From Maribacter polysiphoniae (GTDB lineage: Bacteria; Bacteroidota; Bacteroidia; Flavobacteriales; Flavobacteriaceae), in NCBI RefSeq assembly GCF_003148665.1, contig NZ_QGGQ01000001.1, positions 265,762 to 329,761 of the forward strand: a stretch of DNA of 64,000 nt, read 5' to 3'. This document shows, in pieces, positions 31,653 to 40,768 of this stretch. Below the pieces are notes generated by a model that worked only from the letters and a program-made list of their open reading frames with translations, was not told where the DNA came from and ran no database searches. How positions within the stretch are numbered: the first letter of the stretch is position 1; each line of letters starts with the position of its first letter. The position numbers were made by a program, and so were the translations under genes.

Positions 31653-34475
31653 TCAAATGATTCTAACAGGGCCTATGATTCCCATAGGATAATACTCCTG
31701 ATTCCTTGTCCAATTTTGAGCTACCTTATTATCCTTGAGGCTTTTTAAATAATTCCCTGTAATGGTGGTTAGTTTTATGGTTAATTTATTTTGTCCATCC
31801 TTAAGCATATTTTTAACATCATATACATGACTACCATACCATCGGGTTCCAATCCACTCGTCATTCAATGTAAGCTCGGAAACCCCTTGTACATTTCCAA
31901 GATCTATATATTGGTATTTATCCTTGTCGATGTTTATTGTTTTCTCATAAACGACCTCACCCGCAAAGTGTTTCGTTTGCTTAATTTTAAGCAAATCCGT
32001 AAGGGTTGTTATTTGTAGTTGTTGTTTTTCACCATGGATGGGATAAAGTTTTAACTGCCATTCCCCTGTAATATCTTTTCCATCTTTATAAAAATCAAAG
32101 GAAGGTAGGGCTTCTGTTGGACGATTATTTTCAAAGACGATCAAAATGGAAGTGGCACGCGGAATTTCCAAGGCCAATTTATTTTGTGCCCCATTGGTTT
32201 TACAAGGTTTTCTTTCACCGGTTTCAGGATTCCATATCCAAGGGTAAAGCGTTTCTTTTACCTGGAATTCAGCATTTACACTGATATGATCGGATAAACC
32301 GGTATTGGCGATAAAGAAAATAGGATGTCCGTCTAACAAGTAGTTCGACTGGCTTAGGTATTTGTGGGTTTTATCAAATTTGACATAAGGTTTTAGGCCT
32401 ATCCCATTTTGTAATTTCCCATACCAGGCGATAATATCCTCATCGGGCCCCGGATACTTAAAAACATTATCGGCGTGATCTTTCAACACCTTGGTGATAT
32501 GTCCGGCTACTTTTAGATCATCCTCCTTTCCACGGATAAAGGATGGGGATTTATAAGGTGTTTTATTGATAAAGACAATTTTGCCCCCTGCAGCGGCAAA
32601 AGCCATCAAAGATGCAGCGGTGGCAACCTCCAATGTTTCAATCCCGGGTAGGAGTATGGTCGAATAGGAACGCTCCCCGTAAACCATATTTCCATCTTTG
32701 AATGTGGCTTTTTGAAGAATGTTTTCACTGATATAATCGCATCCCCCACCATTTTGGACAATGGCTTCCCATAGGTTGTTTTGGTATTCGGGATACCATT
32801 TTTGGGGAAAGGGATCTCGCTGTGGCCCGATTTTCAGCCAAAGGTCCGTTAAAGGCTGAAGAATGGCAACATTTGCCTGTGGAACGGCATTTTGAAACAA
32901 ATGGGATAAACGGCTCTTATAGTCAGCCCATTTTTTAAAATAGGGCCACCATGTATTCCGTTCATTGAAATAAGATCCGTAACGTATCCAACCAGGAAAT
33001 TCAGCTTCTGGGGGGGAGTAGTTGAAACCGTGTAAAATGGAGTGGTTGACCCCAGAAATATTACTTTGGTCACCAGCTATCTTTATGTTTTCAAGTGTAG
33101 CCATAAAGGCCATTTCAGTGTTTGTCATTTCCTCACAACCCACCAGTTTTTTTCCAGCGAGAACCGCACCGGAAGAAACATACTTATTGCACATTCTTGG
33201 TGCCCGACCGGATAATCCTGTATTGGGATATTCCCTTCCCACATCCTTAAAAAGCCATGTTTCACATTCAGGAATATCGACACCCATACTTGCTTCAAGA
33301 GGGTGCATGCCACGACCATAGGCCTGCATTCTGGATTTAACGTTATTTTGATGGCACCACGTGTTGAAAGTGTTTATAAAACGTTCTTTAAAAAGTTCTA
33401 TCCTTGTTTTATAAAAGTCCAATTCAACCCGTTTAATTTGGTCAACCACTGCTTTTGGAAATACAGTGCCATACTCTTCGTCAATCGGGTTTCCCATATG
33501 CCCAACTTTTTTCAGTACAAAAGGAAGATAAGGCTCTAATGCATACCCTCTTCTTTTTTGAAATTCCTGGGGTAGATCATCATTCCAGTTGGCACCTTCA
33601 AGTTCCATGCTATCACAAAACATGGCCCTGATATAAGTACCCATATTACCTATTTTCCCTGTAAGTATATTGGATATTCTGTTGAGGTATGCCTCAATCG
33701 CTATTTGATTATAATGGTTCAAAACAGGGCCTGAAGCGCCGGGGGCACCATTGATTACGGCCATGTAGCCGGTAAGTTTGATTACGTAATACAGTACATG
33801 ATCGCCCTTTGGGACATCCACTTCCAGAAGGTCATTGTCAATATAAGGCATCATGTTTTCGCCTTCTATAAATTCTTTTGCATTTTTTGGAAGCAATCGG
33901 ACCATAATGAGGTCCTTATATACGGTTTTGTTCTTTGAATGAAGATCGGGATCCACTTTTGCCAACATATCCGATACGCTGAAACTGTGTTTGCCCCCTT
34001 TGATGGCAATTGTCCCAATGGTGACCATTTGGGATTGCTCTTCTTTTTTTAGGAATTCACCCCCAAACGGCCAACCAGAACCAACAATCATATCACAGAC
34101 CATTCCACGTTCCTTGGCACCTTGTAAAGCGGTATGCAACATCGTTAACCAGTCATCATCAAAAATGGTAAGTGCTTTATAACCAAGGGGGTCCGTATTA
34201 AAGGGAAATGCAATAGGATTGATTTCGACGCCCCCGATTCCGGCCGATTTCATTACGTCCAACTCCCTAAGAATTTCTCCCTTTGAAAGTCGGTTGCCAT
34301 TCCACCACCAACGCACAAAAAGCTTGGCATTGATAGGTGGATTTTGAAATTCATTGAAAAAGGTATCTAATGGATTTGATTTGAAAACCGGTGAACCTGT
34401 CCCCCATACCGAATTCATAAAACACATACCCGATGTGGTTAAAATACTGTTTTTAACAAACGTTCTTCTTTTCAT
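31653..34475 (-). CDS. GH106-like alpha-L-rhamnosidase, Tat-type signal
   Basis: The 940-residue protein begins MKRRTFVKNSILTTSG, a twin-arginine export motif. The N-terminal half matches GH106-type enzymes: KLFVRWWWNGN, GIGGVEINPIAF, MIVGSGWPFGGEF, and the NPETGE strand later on. A C-terminal jelly-roll module follows (VSELTLNDEWIGTRWYGSHVYDVKNML), typical of glycosidase carbohydrate-binding ends. GH106 enzymes remove alpha-L-rhamnose from plant or algal glycans. It is upstream of the GH3 gene (200-base gap), consistent with stepwise breakdown of a rhamnose-containing substrate. No SusC/SusD pair is near. Confidence 0.8.
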   Translation of the reverse strand: MKRRTFVKNSILTTSGMCFMNSVWGTGSPVFKSNPLDTFFNEFQNPPINAKLFVRWWWNGNRLSKGEILRELDVMKSAGIGGVEINPIAFPFNTDPLGYKALTIFDDDWLTMLHTALQGAKERGMVCDMIVGSGWPFGGEFLKKEEQSQMVTIGTIAIKGGKHSFSVSDMLAKVDPDLHSKNKTVYKDLIMVRLLPKNAKEFIEGENMMPYIDNDLLEVDVPKGDHVLYYVIKLTGYMAVINGAPGASGPVLNHYNQIAIEAYLNRISNILTGKIGNMGTYIRAMFCDSMELEGANWNDDLPQEFQKRRGYALEPYLPFVLKKVGHMGNPIDEEYGTVFPKAVVDQIKRVELDFYKTRIELFKERFINTFNTWCHQNNVKSRMQAYGRGMHPLEASMGVDIPECETWLFKDVGREYPNTGLSGRAPRMCNKYVSSGAVLAGKKLVGCEEMTNTEMAFMATLENIKIAGDQSNISGVNHSILHGFNYSPPEAEFPGWIRYGSYFNERNTWWPYFKKWADYKSRLSHLFQNAVPQANVAILQPLTDLWLKIGPQRDPFPQKWYPEYQNNLWEAIVQNGGGCDYISENILQKATFKDGNMVYGERSYSTILLPGIETLEVATAASLMAFAAAGGKIVFINKTPYKSPSFIRGKEDDLKVAGHITKVLKDHADNVFKYPGPDEDIIAWYGKLQNGIGLKPYVKFDKTHKYLSQSNYLLDGHPIFFIANTGLSDHISVNAEFQVKETLYPWIWNPETGERKPCKTNGAQNKLALEIPRATSILIVFENNRPTEALPSFDFYKDGKDITGEWQLKLYPIHGEKQQLQITTLTDLLKIKQTKHFAGEVVYEKTINIDKDKYQYIDLGNVQGVSELTLNDEWIGTRWYGSHVYDVKNMLKDGQNKLTIKLTTITGNYLKSLKDNKVAQNWTRNQEYYPMGIIGPVRII

Positions 34476-34817
34476 TCAAATAAAGGGGTTAAGATTCATC
34501 TTACACAACAAAAATATGCAAGGGCTAAAACGTAATAAATATAATGATTTATACTGATAAGGATTGAAGCCACTAAGCTAAAAATAGCACCAATGACACT
34601 GATTCCCCAATGTCGTTTAAACCAGAAGAATTAGGTGGGCATAATACCCTTTGTGTTCCCCAATAATTGGATTTAAAAGTAGGGTTGGACAACCATAATG
34701 AATGGCACAAAAATTTCATAGGGAAAGGTTCGTTCATCATCTGCTGTAATGATATTCGGAATTGGGTGCATGTGGGAGTTAAAATGTAATTGATCGACCC
34801 TGTGGTTTGTAAAATAA
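34476..34817. other. Noncoding gap between the GH106-like gene and the restriction gene
   Basis: About 340 bases lie between the GH106 start and the restriction gene's stop. CAAAAATA at 34509-34516 is a -7 box on the minus strand (TATTTTTG) for the GH106 gene, 34 bases before its ATG, without a good -33. An 82-codon minus-strand frame (34573-34821) gives no recognisable protein and is not called. No clear terminator is seen. Confidence 0.4.
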
Positions 34818-35432
34818 TCAAACGAAACGTTTGGCAATACCGTTTTCAATCAAGAAATCAAGCTTTAATATCAGGTTAAAAGGCTTTTCCGCCTTGTTTT
34901 GGGTCGATGCATAAAGGTAGCCTTCCGAGTGGGAATCCAGTTCGCTTATTTTGATCTTACCATGTTTACCATGGGCTTTTTCCCAATAAATTTCCAAGCG
35001 GCTTTGGGAGAGTTTTCGGGTCGTTAATAAGTCGAGAAGTTTGGGACGGTTCACAAAGGTGATCTTACAAGAGGTAAAGGTTTGGGGCTCGTCAGCATAG
35101 ATGGCCGTAACCAAGGCATAGAAATCTGTTTTCTTAGAGGGATCGTACAACCACCCTGGTTTTGTTTTTCCGTTTTTTTGATAATTGATTTCAAAGGCGA
35201 AAGTGGGTAAATCGTCGTTTACATAATCCAATTGGGCCTTCTCATCAACAAAAAATGTCTTTTGGGTGTTTTTTTGAATCATGATCAGGTCAACACCCCT
35301 GTGTTGAAGGTTTAAATCGGATACCCGTTTAAAACCGTAATTTTTCAAGTGGTTGTGATACATCGAATCCAAAAGGATTGCAAGTTGTTTCTCTTTCTGC
35401 AAATCACTTTGAAAATGACTTTTATCACCCAC
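34818..35432 (-). CDS. Putative type II restriction endonuclease (PD-(D/E)XK-like), unassigned family
   Basis: The 204-residue product lies 3 bases after a C5-cytosine methyltransferase gene in the same direction, the usual place for the partner endonuclease. Its N-terminal half contains GVDLIMI (Asp48), then 14 residues later the strand FFVDEKAQ (D63-E64-K65), which fits the D ... (D/E)-x-K nuclease core. A second acidic strand, AFEINYQ, follows. I cannot match it to a named restriction enzyme. The assignment is from context plus the motif, not from family recognition. Confidence 0.6.
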   Translation of the reverse strand: MGDKSHFQSDLQKEKQLAILLDSMYHNHLKNYGFKRVSDLNLQHRGVDLIMIQKNTQKTFFVDEKAQLDYVNDDLPTFAFEINYQKNGKTKPGWLYDPSKKTDFYALVTAIYADEPQTFTSCKITFVNRPKLLDLLTTRKLSQSRLEIYWEKAHGKHGKIKISELDSHSEGYLYASTQNKAEKPFNLILKLDFLIENGIAKRFV

Positions 35433-35435
35433 GAT

Positions 35436-36662
35436 TTAAATGTTGATTTTACCGAACAGTGTTTTACCGATTTGTTCAACCACACCAACTACTAAGGCAT
35501 TGCCCATAAAAAATGCCCGTTTGGTATCCGAAATACCCTTGATTTGGGTATGGTTGTCTGGGAACATGTTCAAGCGTTCCAGTTCCATAGGTGTCAAACG
35601 ACGAAGTCCTTTAGGGGTCTTTACAACATGTTTGAACCTAGACGGACTCTTACCCCCTTCACCGGTAATAATGGTCCGTGAGGCATTGTCCAGAGCATCT
35701 GGGAAGATCATACCGCCTTCGCTATAGTTGTATTCAAAACCATTTTTTGCAGTTCTTACTTCCTTTTTGGCCCCTTTTAAATATTCCCATTTAGGATATT
35801 CATCGGACGGAATATAAAAATCCTCGGTCACCTCGCCATTTTGAAGCACATCGGCAAGCACTGTCCGTGGCCCGTCATAATTTGGATGGGTCTTTGCCGT
35901 AAAAACGTCTCCATTGATACTGGCCCCTGTATTGCCAAAAGGGGATAACTTTTCACCTTGATTGAATGTTTCGGAAATTTCAACCAAGTCCCCCTTAATG
36001 GTAAATTGATTATAGTTTTCCAAGGTGTTTTGAACAGGAAATGCATTGGCTATGGTACCCTGTTGGGCAATCCAATCTTTTTTGTCCGCTTTTTTCAATG
36101 CTTTATATAAAGGGGTTGATTTATGGTAACCCAAGAAAAATATACGTCTACGACGTTGGGGCATACCATAATCCGCAGCATTGATTACCCGCCACTCCAC
36201 AGCATAACCCAAATCGTCCAAACTTTTGAGCATGAGGGCAAAATCCCGGCCTCTTTGGGTTGAGGGTGATTTTAATAGGCGATCTACATTTTCAAGGAAA
36301 AGGTATTTAGGCGGCGTTTTTTTCTCCGATAGGATACGATGTATTGACCACCACAACACCCCTTTCTTACCTATAAGTCCTTTGGAATTCTGCAAGGTCG
36401 TTGCCACGGAATAATCCTGACAGGGAAAACCACCTACTAAGATATCAGCATCGGGAATATCCTTTGTTTGGACTTCTGAAATATCCTCATTACAGTGGTT
36501 TTGACCGCCAAAACGGGCCTCATAGACCATGGAGGCATGTTGGACTTTGGTTGAGGGTTCCCATTGGTTCGACCAAACAACCTCGTAATTACCTGTATGC
36601 TCAAGTCCCAGGCGAAAACCGCCAACACCTGCAAAAAGCTCTATGACCTTTAATTTTTTCAT
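35436..36662 (-). CDS. DNA (cytosine-5) methyltransferase of a type II R-M system
   Basis: The 408-residue protein has all key C5-methyltransferase motifs in order: motif I IELFAGVGGFR (7-17, AdoMet binding), motif IV GGFPCQDYS with catalytic Cys81, motif VI ENV (124-126), and motif VIII QRRRRIFF (169-176). The C-terminal part has the RRLTPMELERLNMFPDN pattern near motif IX and a final GNALVVGVVEQIG (motif X). It protects host DNA from the adjacent endonuclease. The recognition sequence cannot be read from the target domain by eye. Confidence 0.93.
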   Translation of the reverse strand: MKKLKVIELFAGVGGFRLGLEHTGNYEVVWSNQWEPSTKVQHASMVYEARFGGQNHCNEDISEVQTKDIPDADILVGGFPCQDYSVATTLQNSKGLIGKKGVLWWSIHRILSEKKTPPKYLFLENVDRLLKSPSTQRGRDFALMLKSLDDLGYAVEWRVINAADYGMPQRRRRIFFLGYHKSTPLYKALKKADKKDWIAQQGTIANAFPVQNTLENYNQFTIKGDLVEISETFNQGEKLSPFGNTGASINGDVFTAKTHPNYDGPRTVLADVLQNGEVTEDFYIPSDEYPKWEYLKGAKKEVRTAKNGFEYNYSEGGMIFPDALDNASRTIITGEGGKSPSRFKHVVKTPKGLRRLTPMELERLNMFPDNHTQIKGISDTKRAFFMGNALVVGVVEQIGKTLFGKINI

Positions 36663-36736
36663 TGTTGGCTAAATTAGGGAAAAACAGGATAAAAGTATAA
36701 AGCAATTGTTCCCCCATGGTAGTAACCTTCCGGAAA

Positions 36737-36771
36737 TTGGAAGGATAAAAATCATTAATTGTCTATTTTTG
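36737..36771 (+). promoter_or_regulatory. Promoter candidate of the NlpC/P60 gene
   Basis: TTG (36737-36739), 24 bases, TATTTTTG (36764-36771). The -7 box is exact, with the start codon 17 bases downstream. Confidence 0.5.
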
Positions 36772-36787
36772 AATAAAATTTCGATGT

Positions 36788-37981
36788 ATGGATTTTAGAC
36801 GTGTTTTGAACTATGTTCCCTTGCTCTTATTGGTATTACAGGGATGTAAGGAGGATAAGGTGCCGATTAACCTATTGCAAAATCAAATTGATGAGATTGG
36901 AAAAGAGGTTGCCCCGGACAAACGGGTGGCACTTTTTGATATAAAGGCGATTAAAGACAACGATACATACATTTTAAAGGGGGAAAGCAATCTACCCAAT
37001 GCCATTGAAGCCTTAAAAACGAGGTTGTCGGCTGAAAACGTTGATTATATTGATAGCATCCAATTGTTACCGACTAAGGCGCTTGAGGGGAAAACACAGG
37101 GAGTCATTACGATTTCCGTGGCCAATCTACGCAGCCAACCAAAACACTCCGCCGAATTGGCTACCCAGGCCACTTTGGGCACGCCCGTCAAGGTTTATAA
37201 AAAGTCCGATGGTTGGTATTTGATACAAACACCGGATCAATACCTTTCATGGGTCGATAGTGGCGGTATTCAATTAATGGATTCCATTTCGGCAAACCAA
37301 TGGCGGTCTTCCGATAAAATCATATTCACAAAGACCTACGGGCATACATATGCAACAACCGACGTAACTTCACAAGTGGTTTCCGATATGGTGGCTGGGG
37401 CAGTTCTTGAAAAATTGGGAGAAGACAAAGGATTCTACAAAGTGAAATATCCAGATAGTAGAATCGCATATATTCTTAAGGGTGAAGCACAGGATTATAA
37501 TCAATGGTTACAGGATTTGAACCCAACCACCGACGCCTTGGTGGAGACATCCAAAAAATTAATGGGCGTACCTTATCTATGGGGCGGCACCTCTACCAAA
37601 GGGGTTGATTGTAGCGGATTTACCAAAACCATCTACTTTTTGAACGGTATGGTCATTCCAAGGGATGCTTCCCAACAGGTCCATACAGGGAAATCCATTG
37701 ATTCACTAAAGAATTTTGATGATCTTGTAAAGGGTGATTTGTTGTTTTTTGGCCGAAAGGCCACCGACTCTACCCCGGAAAAGGTAGTACACGTGGGTAT
37801 GTGGATTGGCAATAATGAGTTTATCCACTCTTCCAATATGGTACGTATCAGTAGTATGGACCCTAAGGCCCCAAATTTTGATGAATGGAATCTGAAGCGT
37901 TATTTGCGTACCAAAAGGATTTTAAAGGAAGAGGAGGACGGATTGATCAATTTGGCCAATACCCCGATTTTCAAGGATTGA
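36788..37981 (+). CDS. NlpC/P60 cell-wall peptidase lipoprotein with SH3 domains
   Basis: This 397-residue protein has a lipoprotein signal ending VLQGC (Cys20). Two SH3b-like modules follow (about 110-160, SVANLRSQPKHSAELATQ, and about 180-235). The C-terminal NlpC/P60 domain has catalytic Cys275 in KGVDCSGFTK and the His in KVVHVGMWIG. Such enzymes cut peptides of peptidoglycan, usually between gamma-D-Glu and the diamino acid. Being lipid-anchored, it would work in the periplasm. It has its own promoter and is convergent with the kinase-like gene downstream. Confidence 0.92.
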   Translation: MDFRRVLNYVPLLLLVLQGCKEDKVPINLLQNQIDEIGKEVAPDKRVALFDIKAIKDNDTYILKGESNLPNAIEALKTRLSAENVDYIDSIQLLPTKALEGKTQGVITISVANLRSQPKHSAELATQATLGTPVKVYKKSDGWYLIQTPDQYLSWVDSGGIQLMDSISANQWRSSDKIIFTKTYGHTYATTDVTSQVVSDMVAGAVLEKLGEDKGFYKVKYPDSRIAYILKGEAQDYNQWLQDLNPTTDALVETSKKLMGVPYLWGGTSTKGVDCSGFTKTIYFLNGMVIPRDASQQVHTGKSIDSLKNFDDLVKGDLLFFGRKATDSTPEKVVHVGMWIGNNEFIHSSNMVRISSMDPKAPNFDEWNLKRYLRTKRILKEEEDGLINLANTPIFKD

Positions 37982-38003
37982 ACAACCGTATTCACTGACA
38001 ACG

Positions 38004-38882
38004 CTAATCGAAATACTTTTTCAATAGGTGTTTCACAGCGGAATAATACGATGTTCCGAATAAATTTAAATGGACCAACAGGTAATAGAGTTGGTAAATA
38101 TCGGTGCGTTCCTTGGCGCCATCAATCCCAGGAAAATGCTCCGAATAAGCGTCATAAAATGAGGTTCCAAACCCTCCGAAAAGTTTGGTCATGGCAATAT
38201 CCACCTCATGATGGCCGTAGTATACCGCAGGGTCTATGAGATAGGGGAGTCCATGGGTGTCAATACAATAGTTACCACTCCATAAATCCCCATGAAGTAA
38301 TGCGGGTTTTGTATGGGTAAAGAATTGCTGACATCCTTTGACAAGGCTATTTTCGGTAGGAATTTCATCAGGACCCAATAGGCGTTTTTCCCTGGCCGTT
38401 ATGAGTTGGGGCAACAAACGCTCTTGAACATAGAATAGGGACCAGTCCGGGTGGTTTTTGTTCGATTGTGTTAAACTTCCAATGTAATTGTCCTGTTGCC
38501 ATCCAAAAGAATCTCCCATAGCTAGGGAATGCATTGCCGCCAATTGGTGGCCAAGGGTTTCGAAGTCCTTGGAATCTGCACTTTTAGAGGCAATAAATTC
38601 CATTAAAAGATAAGAAATGCCCTCGTGTTGTCCACAAGCGAGTATTTTGGGTACACCTATGGTTTTGGTGCGCTCAATGTGTTCAAGTCCGGCTTTCTCC
38701 ATATTGAACATATGCAATGCGCAAGGACTGTCGTTCACCTTGCAGAAAAACCGTTGTGTTTGGGTGTACACCCCAAAAGCCTTTGATATGTCACCTCCTA
38801 GGACAGCTTCGACTTTTAGGACCTTGCAACCCAAAATTTGGCTGATATGTGATTTAAAAGAAGAAGACAGCATTGCTCCCAT
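38004..38882 (-). CDS. Fructosamine/ketosamine-3-kinase family protein
   Basis: The 292-residue protein has the aminoglycoside-phosphotransferase-type kinase fold: GGDISKAFGV near the N-terminus, the FN3K-type segment FGWQQDNYIGSL, the catalytic loop LLHGDLWSGN and the metal-binding segment LIDPAVYYGHHEVDIAM. FN3K enzymes phosphorylate ketosamines on glycated amines, starting their removal from proteins. An alternative start three codons in is possible. It lies 18 bases after the S10 peptidase gene and is probably co-transcribed with it. Confidence 0.88.
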   Translation of the reverse strand: MGAMLSSSFKSHISQILGCKVLKVEAVLGGDISKAFGVYTQTQRFFCKVNDSPCALHMFNMEKAGLEHIERTKTIGVPKILACGQHEGISYLLMEFIASKSADSKDFETLGHQLAAMHSLAMGDSFGWQQDNYIGSLTQSNKNHPDWSLFYVQERLLPQLITAREKRLLGPDEIPTENSLVKGCQQFFTHTKPALLHGDLWSGNYCIDTHGLPYLIDPAVYYGHHEVDIAMTKLFGGFGTSFYDAYSEHFPGIDGAKERTDIYQLYYLLVHLNLFGTSYYSAVKHLLKKYFD

Positions 38883-38900
38883 ATATACTTTTAGGTCAAT

Positions 38901-40409
38901 TTACTTTACAGTAAGGAAATCCCGGATGTCCTTTGATAGTTTTATCAAATCAGGTTCATGAACATACATCATATGTCCGGCTTCATAATAAGTCATGGTA
39001 ACCCTTTCCTTTACGATTCCGTTTCTGGAAAAAGTATATTCGGCATCAAAAAAGGGAGTGATGAGGTCAAAATATCCACTGGCTACCAAGACCCTCATTT
39101 CAGTATTTCGTCTCATGGTTTCGCCCAGTGCCCTGGAAACATTCACAGGGGCTGGTTCCCAATAACTACCATCAGGTACGGTTCTCCAACGCCATTTACT
39201 TCCTATCTTATCATTAGAGGTTAAATAGGGCCTATCCATATCCACTTTTAGTGCAGAAGCGAAATAATGGTTCAAGGCAGCTGTATATGCCGAGCTGATT
39301 TGATAACTGGAGGCATCGCCCAAATGCGGCCCTTCTGAAAGTTTATCAGCTTCGTCCCCCATAAACCGACCGTCTAAGCGGCCTATCGACAGGCCTTTAT
39401 CGGCCAATAACTGCTTTTGAAAACGATGCATTAAGATACGCAGGTCCGATCTGAGGATATAATCTTTATCCAGCCCAATGAAATAAGACATTTTTTCGGC
39501 AATCGAATTTTTCTCCTCATGGGTCAATAAGTTACCCTTGTATAGGGCAGGGGTGTAGACGTTATATGTGAATTTACGGCACTCCTCAAGAAAATCCTCC
39601 AGGTCTTTGCCTTGTCCCGCTTTCTTATGATACCATGCTGTGGCCGCCATACTGGGCAAATAGGTAACATAGGAGGTAATGTTATTGTGTATGGATGTGG
39701 AACCGTCATAATCCAGGGCTTGGGATATTAAAATAAGTCCGTTCAAGGCCATGTTCTGTCCCCCTCCTTCCAAAGCCTTGCCCACTGCAGCAGCCCGTGT
39801 GGTGCCATAACTCTCACCGGCAATATACTTGGGGGAAAACCATCGCTGGTTCTCTGTGATCCATAGTCGAATGAACTGTGCCACCGAGGCAGCGTCTTCC
39901 TTTAATCCCCAGAAGTCTTTTTCCTTGCCCTTACCAACAACACGGCTATAACCCGTACCTACGGGATCGATAAAAACCAAATCGGTAAGGTCTAATAGAC
40001 CGTGTTCATTGGTTTGTAAATCATACGGGGCGGCACCGTCATCCTTTTTGGCATCGGAATCGATTTTTACGATTTTAGGACCAAATAATCCCATATGCAA
40101 CCAGACCGATGCAGAACCCGGACCCCCATTGAAAACAAATGTTACAGGTCTTTGGGCACTATGGGTTATGCCATCTTGGGTATATGCTACGGACCAAATG
40201 GTCGCGACCGAATCGCCTTTTTCACTCTTTAGGAAGGTTTCTTTAGCGGTGGCCTTGTAAGAAATGGTTTTGCCACCAAAAACCCCTTTATGGTTCGTAA
40301 CAAATGATTTTGGTACAGGAATGGGTTTGGGGTTTGATTTTTCTTCTTTTGTTTGGGCAGCCATAGAAAGATGGCATACAATGACAAGGACAAGCACTAA
40401 TTTTTTCAT
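38901..40409 (-). CDS. Secreted serine carboxypeptidase, family S10
   Basis: The 502-residue protein has a signal peptide (ends MAAQ). It contains the S10 signature NGGPGSASVWLH, the nucleophile Ser in IAGESYGTTR, the Asp region VLVASGYFDLITPF and the catalytic His in EAGHMMYVHEPD. S10 enzymes remove C-terminal residues from peptides, often at low pH. In Bacteroidota they are exported to the periplasm or outside. It heads the pair with the ketosamine kinase-like gene. Confidence 0.92.
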   Translation of the reverse strand: MKKLVLVLVIVCHLSMAAQTKEEKSNPKPIPVPKSFVTNHKGVFGGKTISYKATAKETFLKSEKGDSVATIWSVAYTQDGITHSAQRPVTFVFNGGPGSASVWLHMGLFGPKIVKIDSDAKKDDGAAPYDLQTNEHGLLDLTDLVFIDPVGTGYSRVVGKGKEKDFWGLKEDAASVAQFIRLWITENQRWFSPKYIAGESYGTTRAAAVGKALEGGGQNMALNGLILISQALDYDGSTSIHNNITSYVTYLPSMAATAWYHKKAGQGKDLEDFLEECRKFTYNVYTPALYKGNLLTHEEKNSIAEKMSYFIGLDKDYILRSDLRILMHRFQKQLLADKGLSIGRLDGRFMGDEADKLSEGPHLGDASSYQISSAYTAALNHYFASALKVDMDRPYLTSNDKIGSKWRWRTVPDGSYWEPAPVNVSRALGETMRRNTEMRVLVASGYFDLITPFFDAEYTFSRNGIVKERVTMTYYEAGHMMYVHEPDLIKLSKDIRDFLTVK

Positions 40410-40768
40410 AATCTTAGTTGGAATGGGTGGACGTAATCACATTAAATACGGTTATGGCTTTTATTCGGTTAAAGGTGTTCATCAATGCCTTTACAGATTT
40501 AAATGTAATTAATCATTACCGATTTTTTGCTGTTTTAGCCATTGTAATGTGGCACAGCTTGTTTTATCGACTAAAGAACCAGACTAAATTTGGCATATCC
40601 CATGGATTGGACAGGGAATCATTTTGAATCAATCTCTTGTCATAACCCATGGTTTATCACAGCTATGGGTTTGTTGTTGTTCACGGTACTTTAAGATAGT
40701 TCATTCCTATTTCAGAGGAAGGTATTCGTGCTGTTTTGTAAATGGAATCAAAGACACGCCCTATGGTG
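40410..40768. other. Intergenic region between the S10 and S41 peptidase genes
   Basis: About 360 bases. Short plus-strand frames at 40418-40627 and 40624-40857 give no recognisable protein, and the second runs into the S41 gene on the other strand. I see no consensus promoter or clear terminator. The S10 promoter should lie near its right edge relative to 40409. Confidence 0.4.

Noticed and set aside
34573-34821. 82-codon frame on the minus strand after the restriction gene
   Set aside because: No family resemblance and odd composition; it overlaps the end of the restriction gene. It could be a decayed remnant, but nothing supports a gene.
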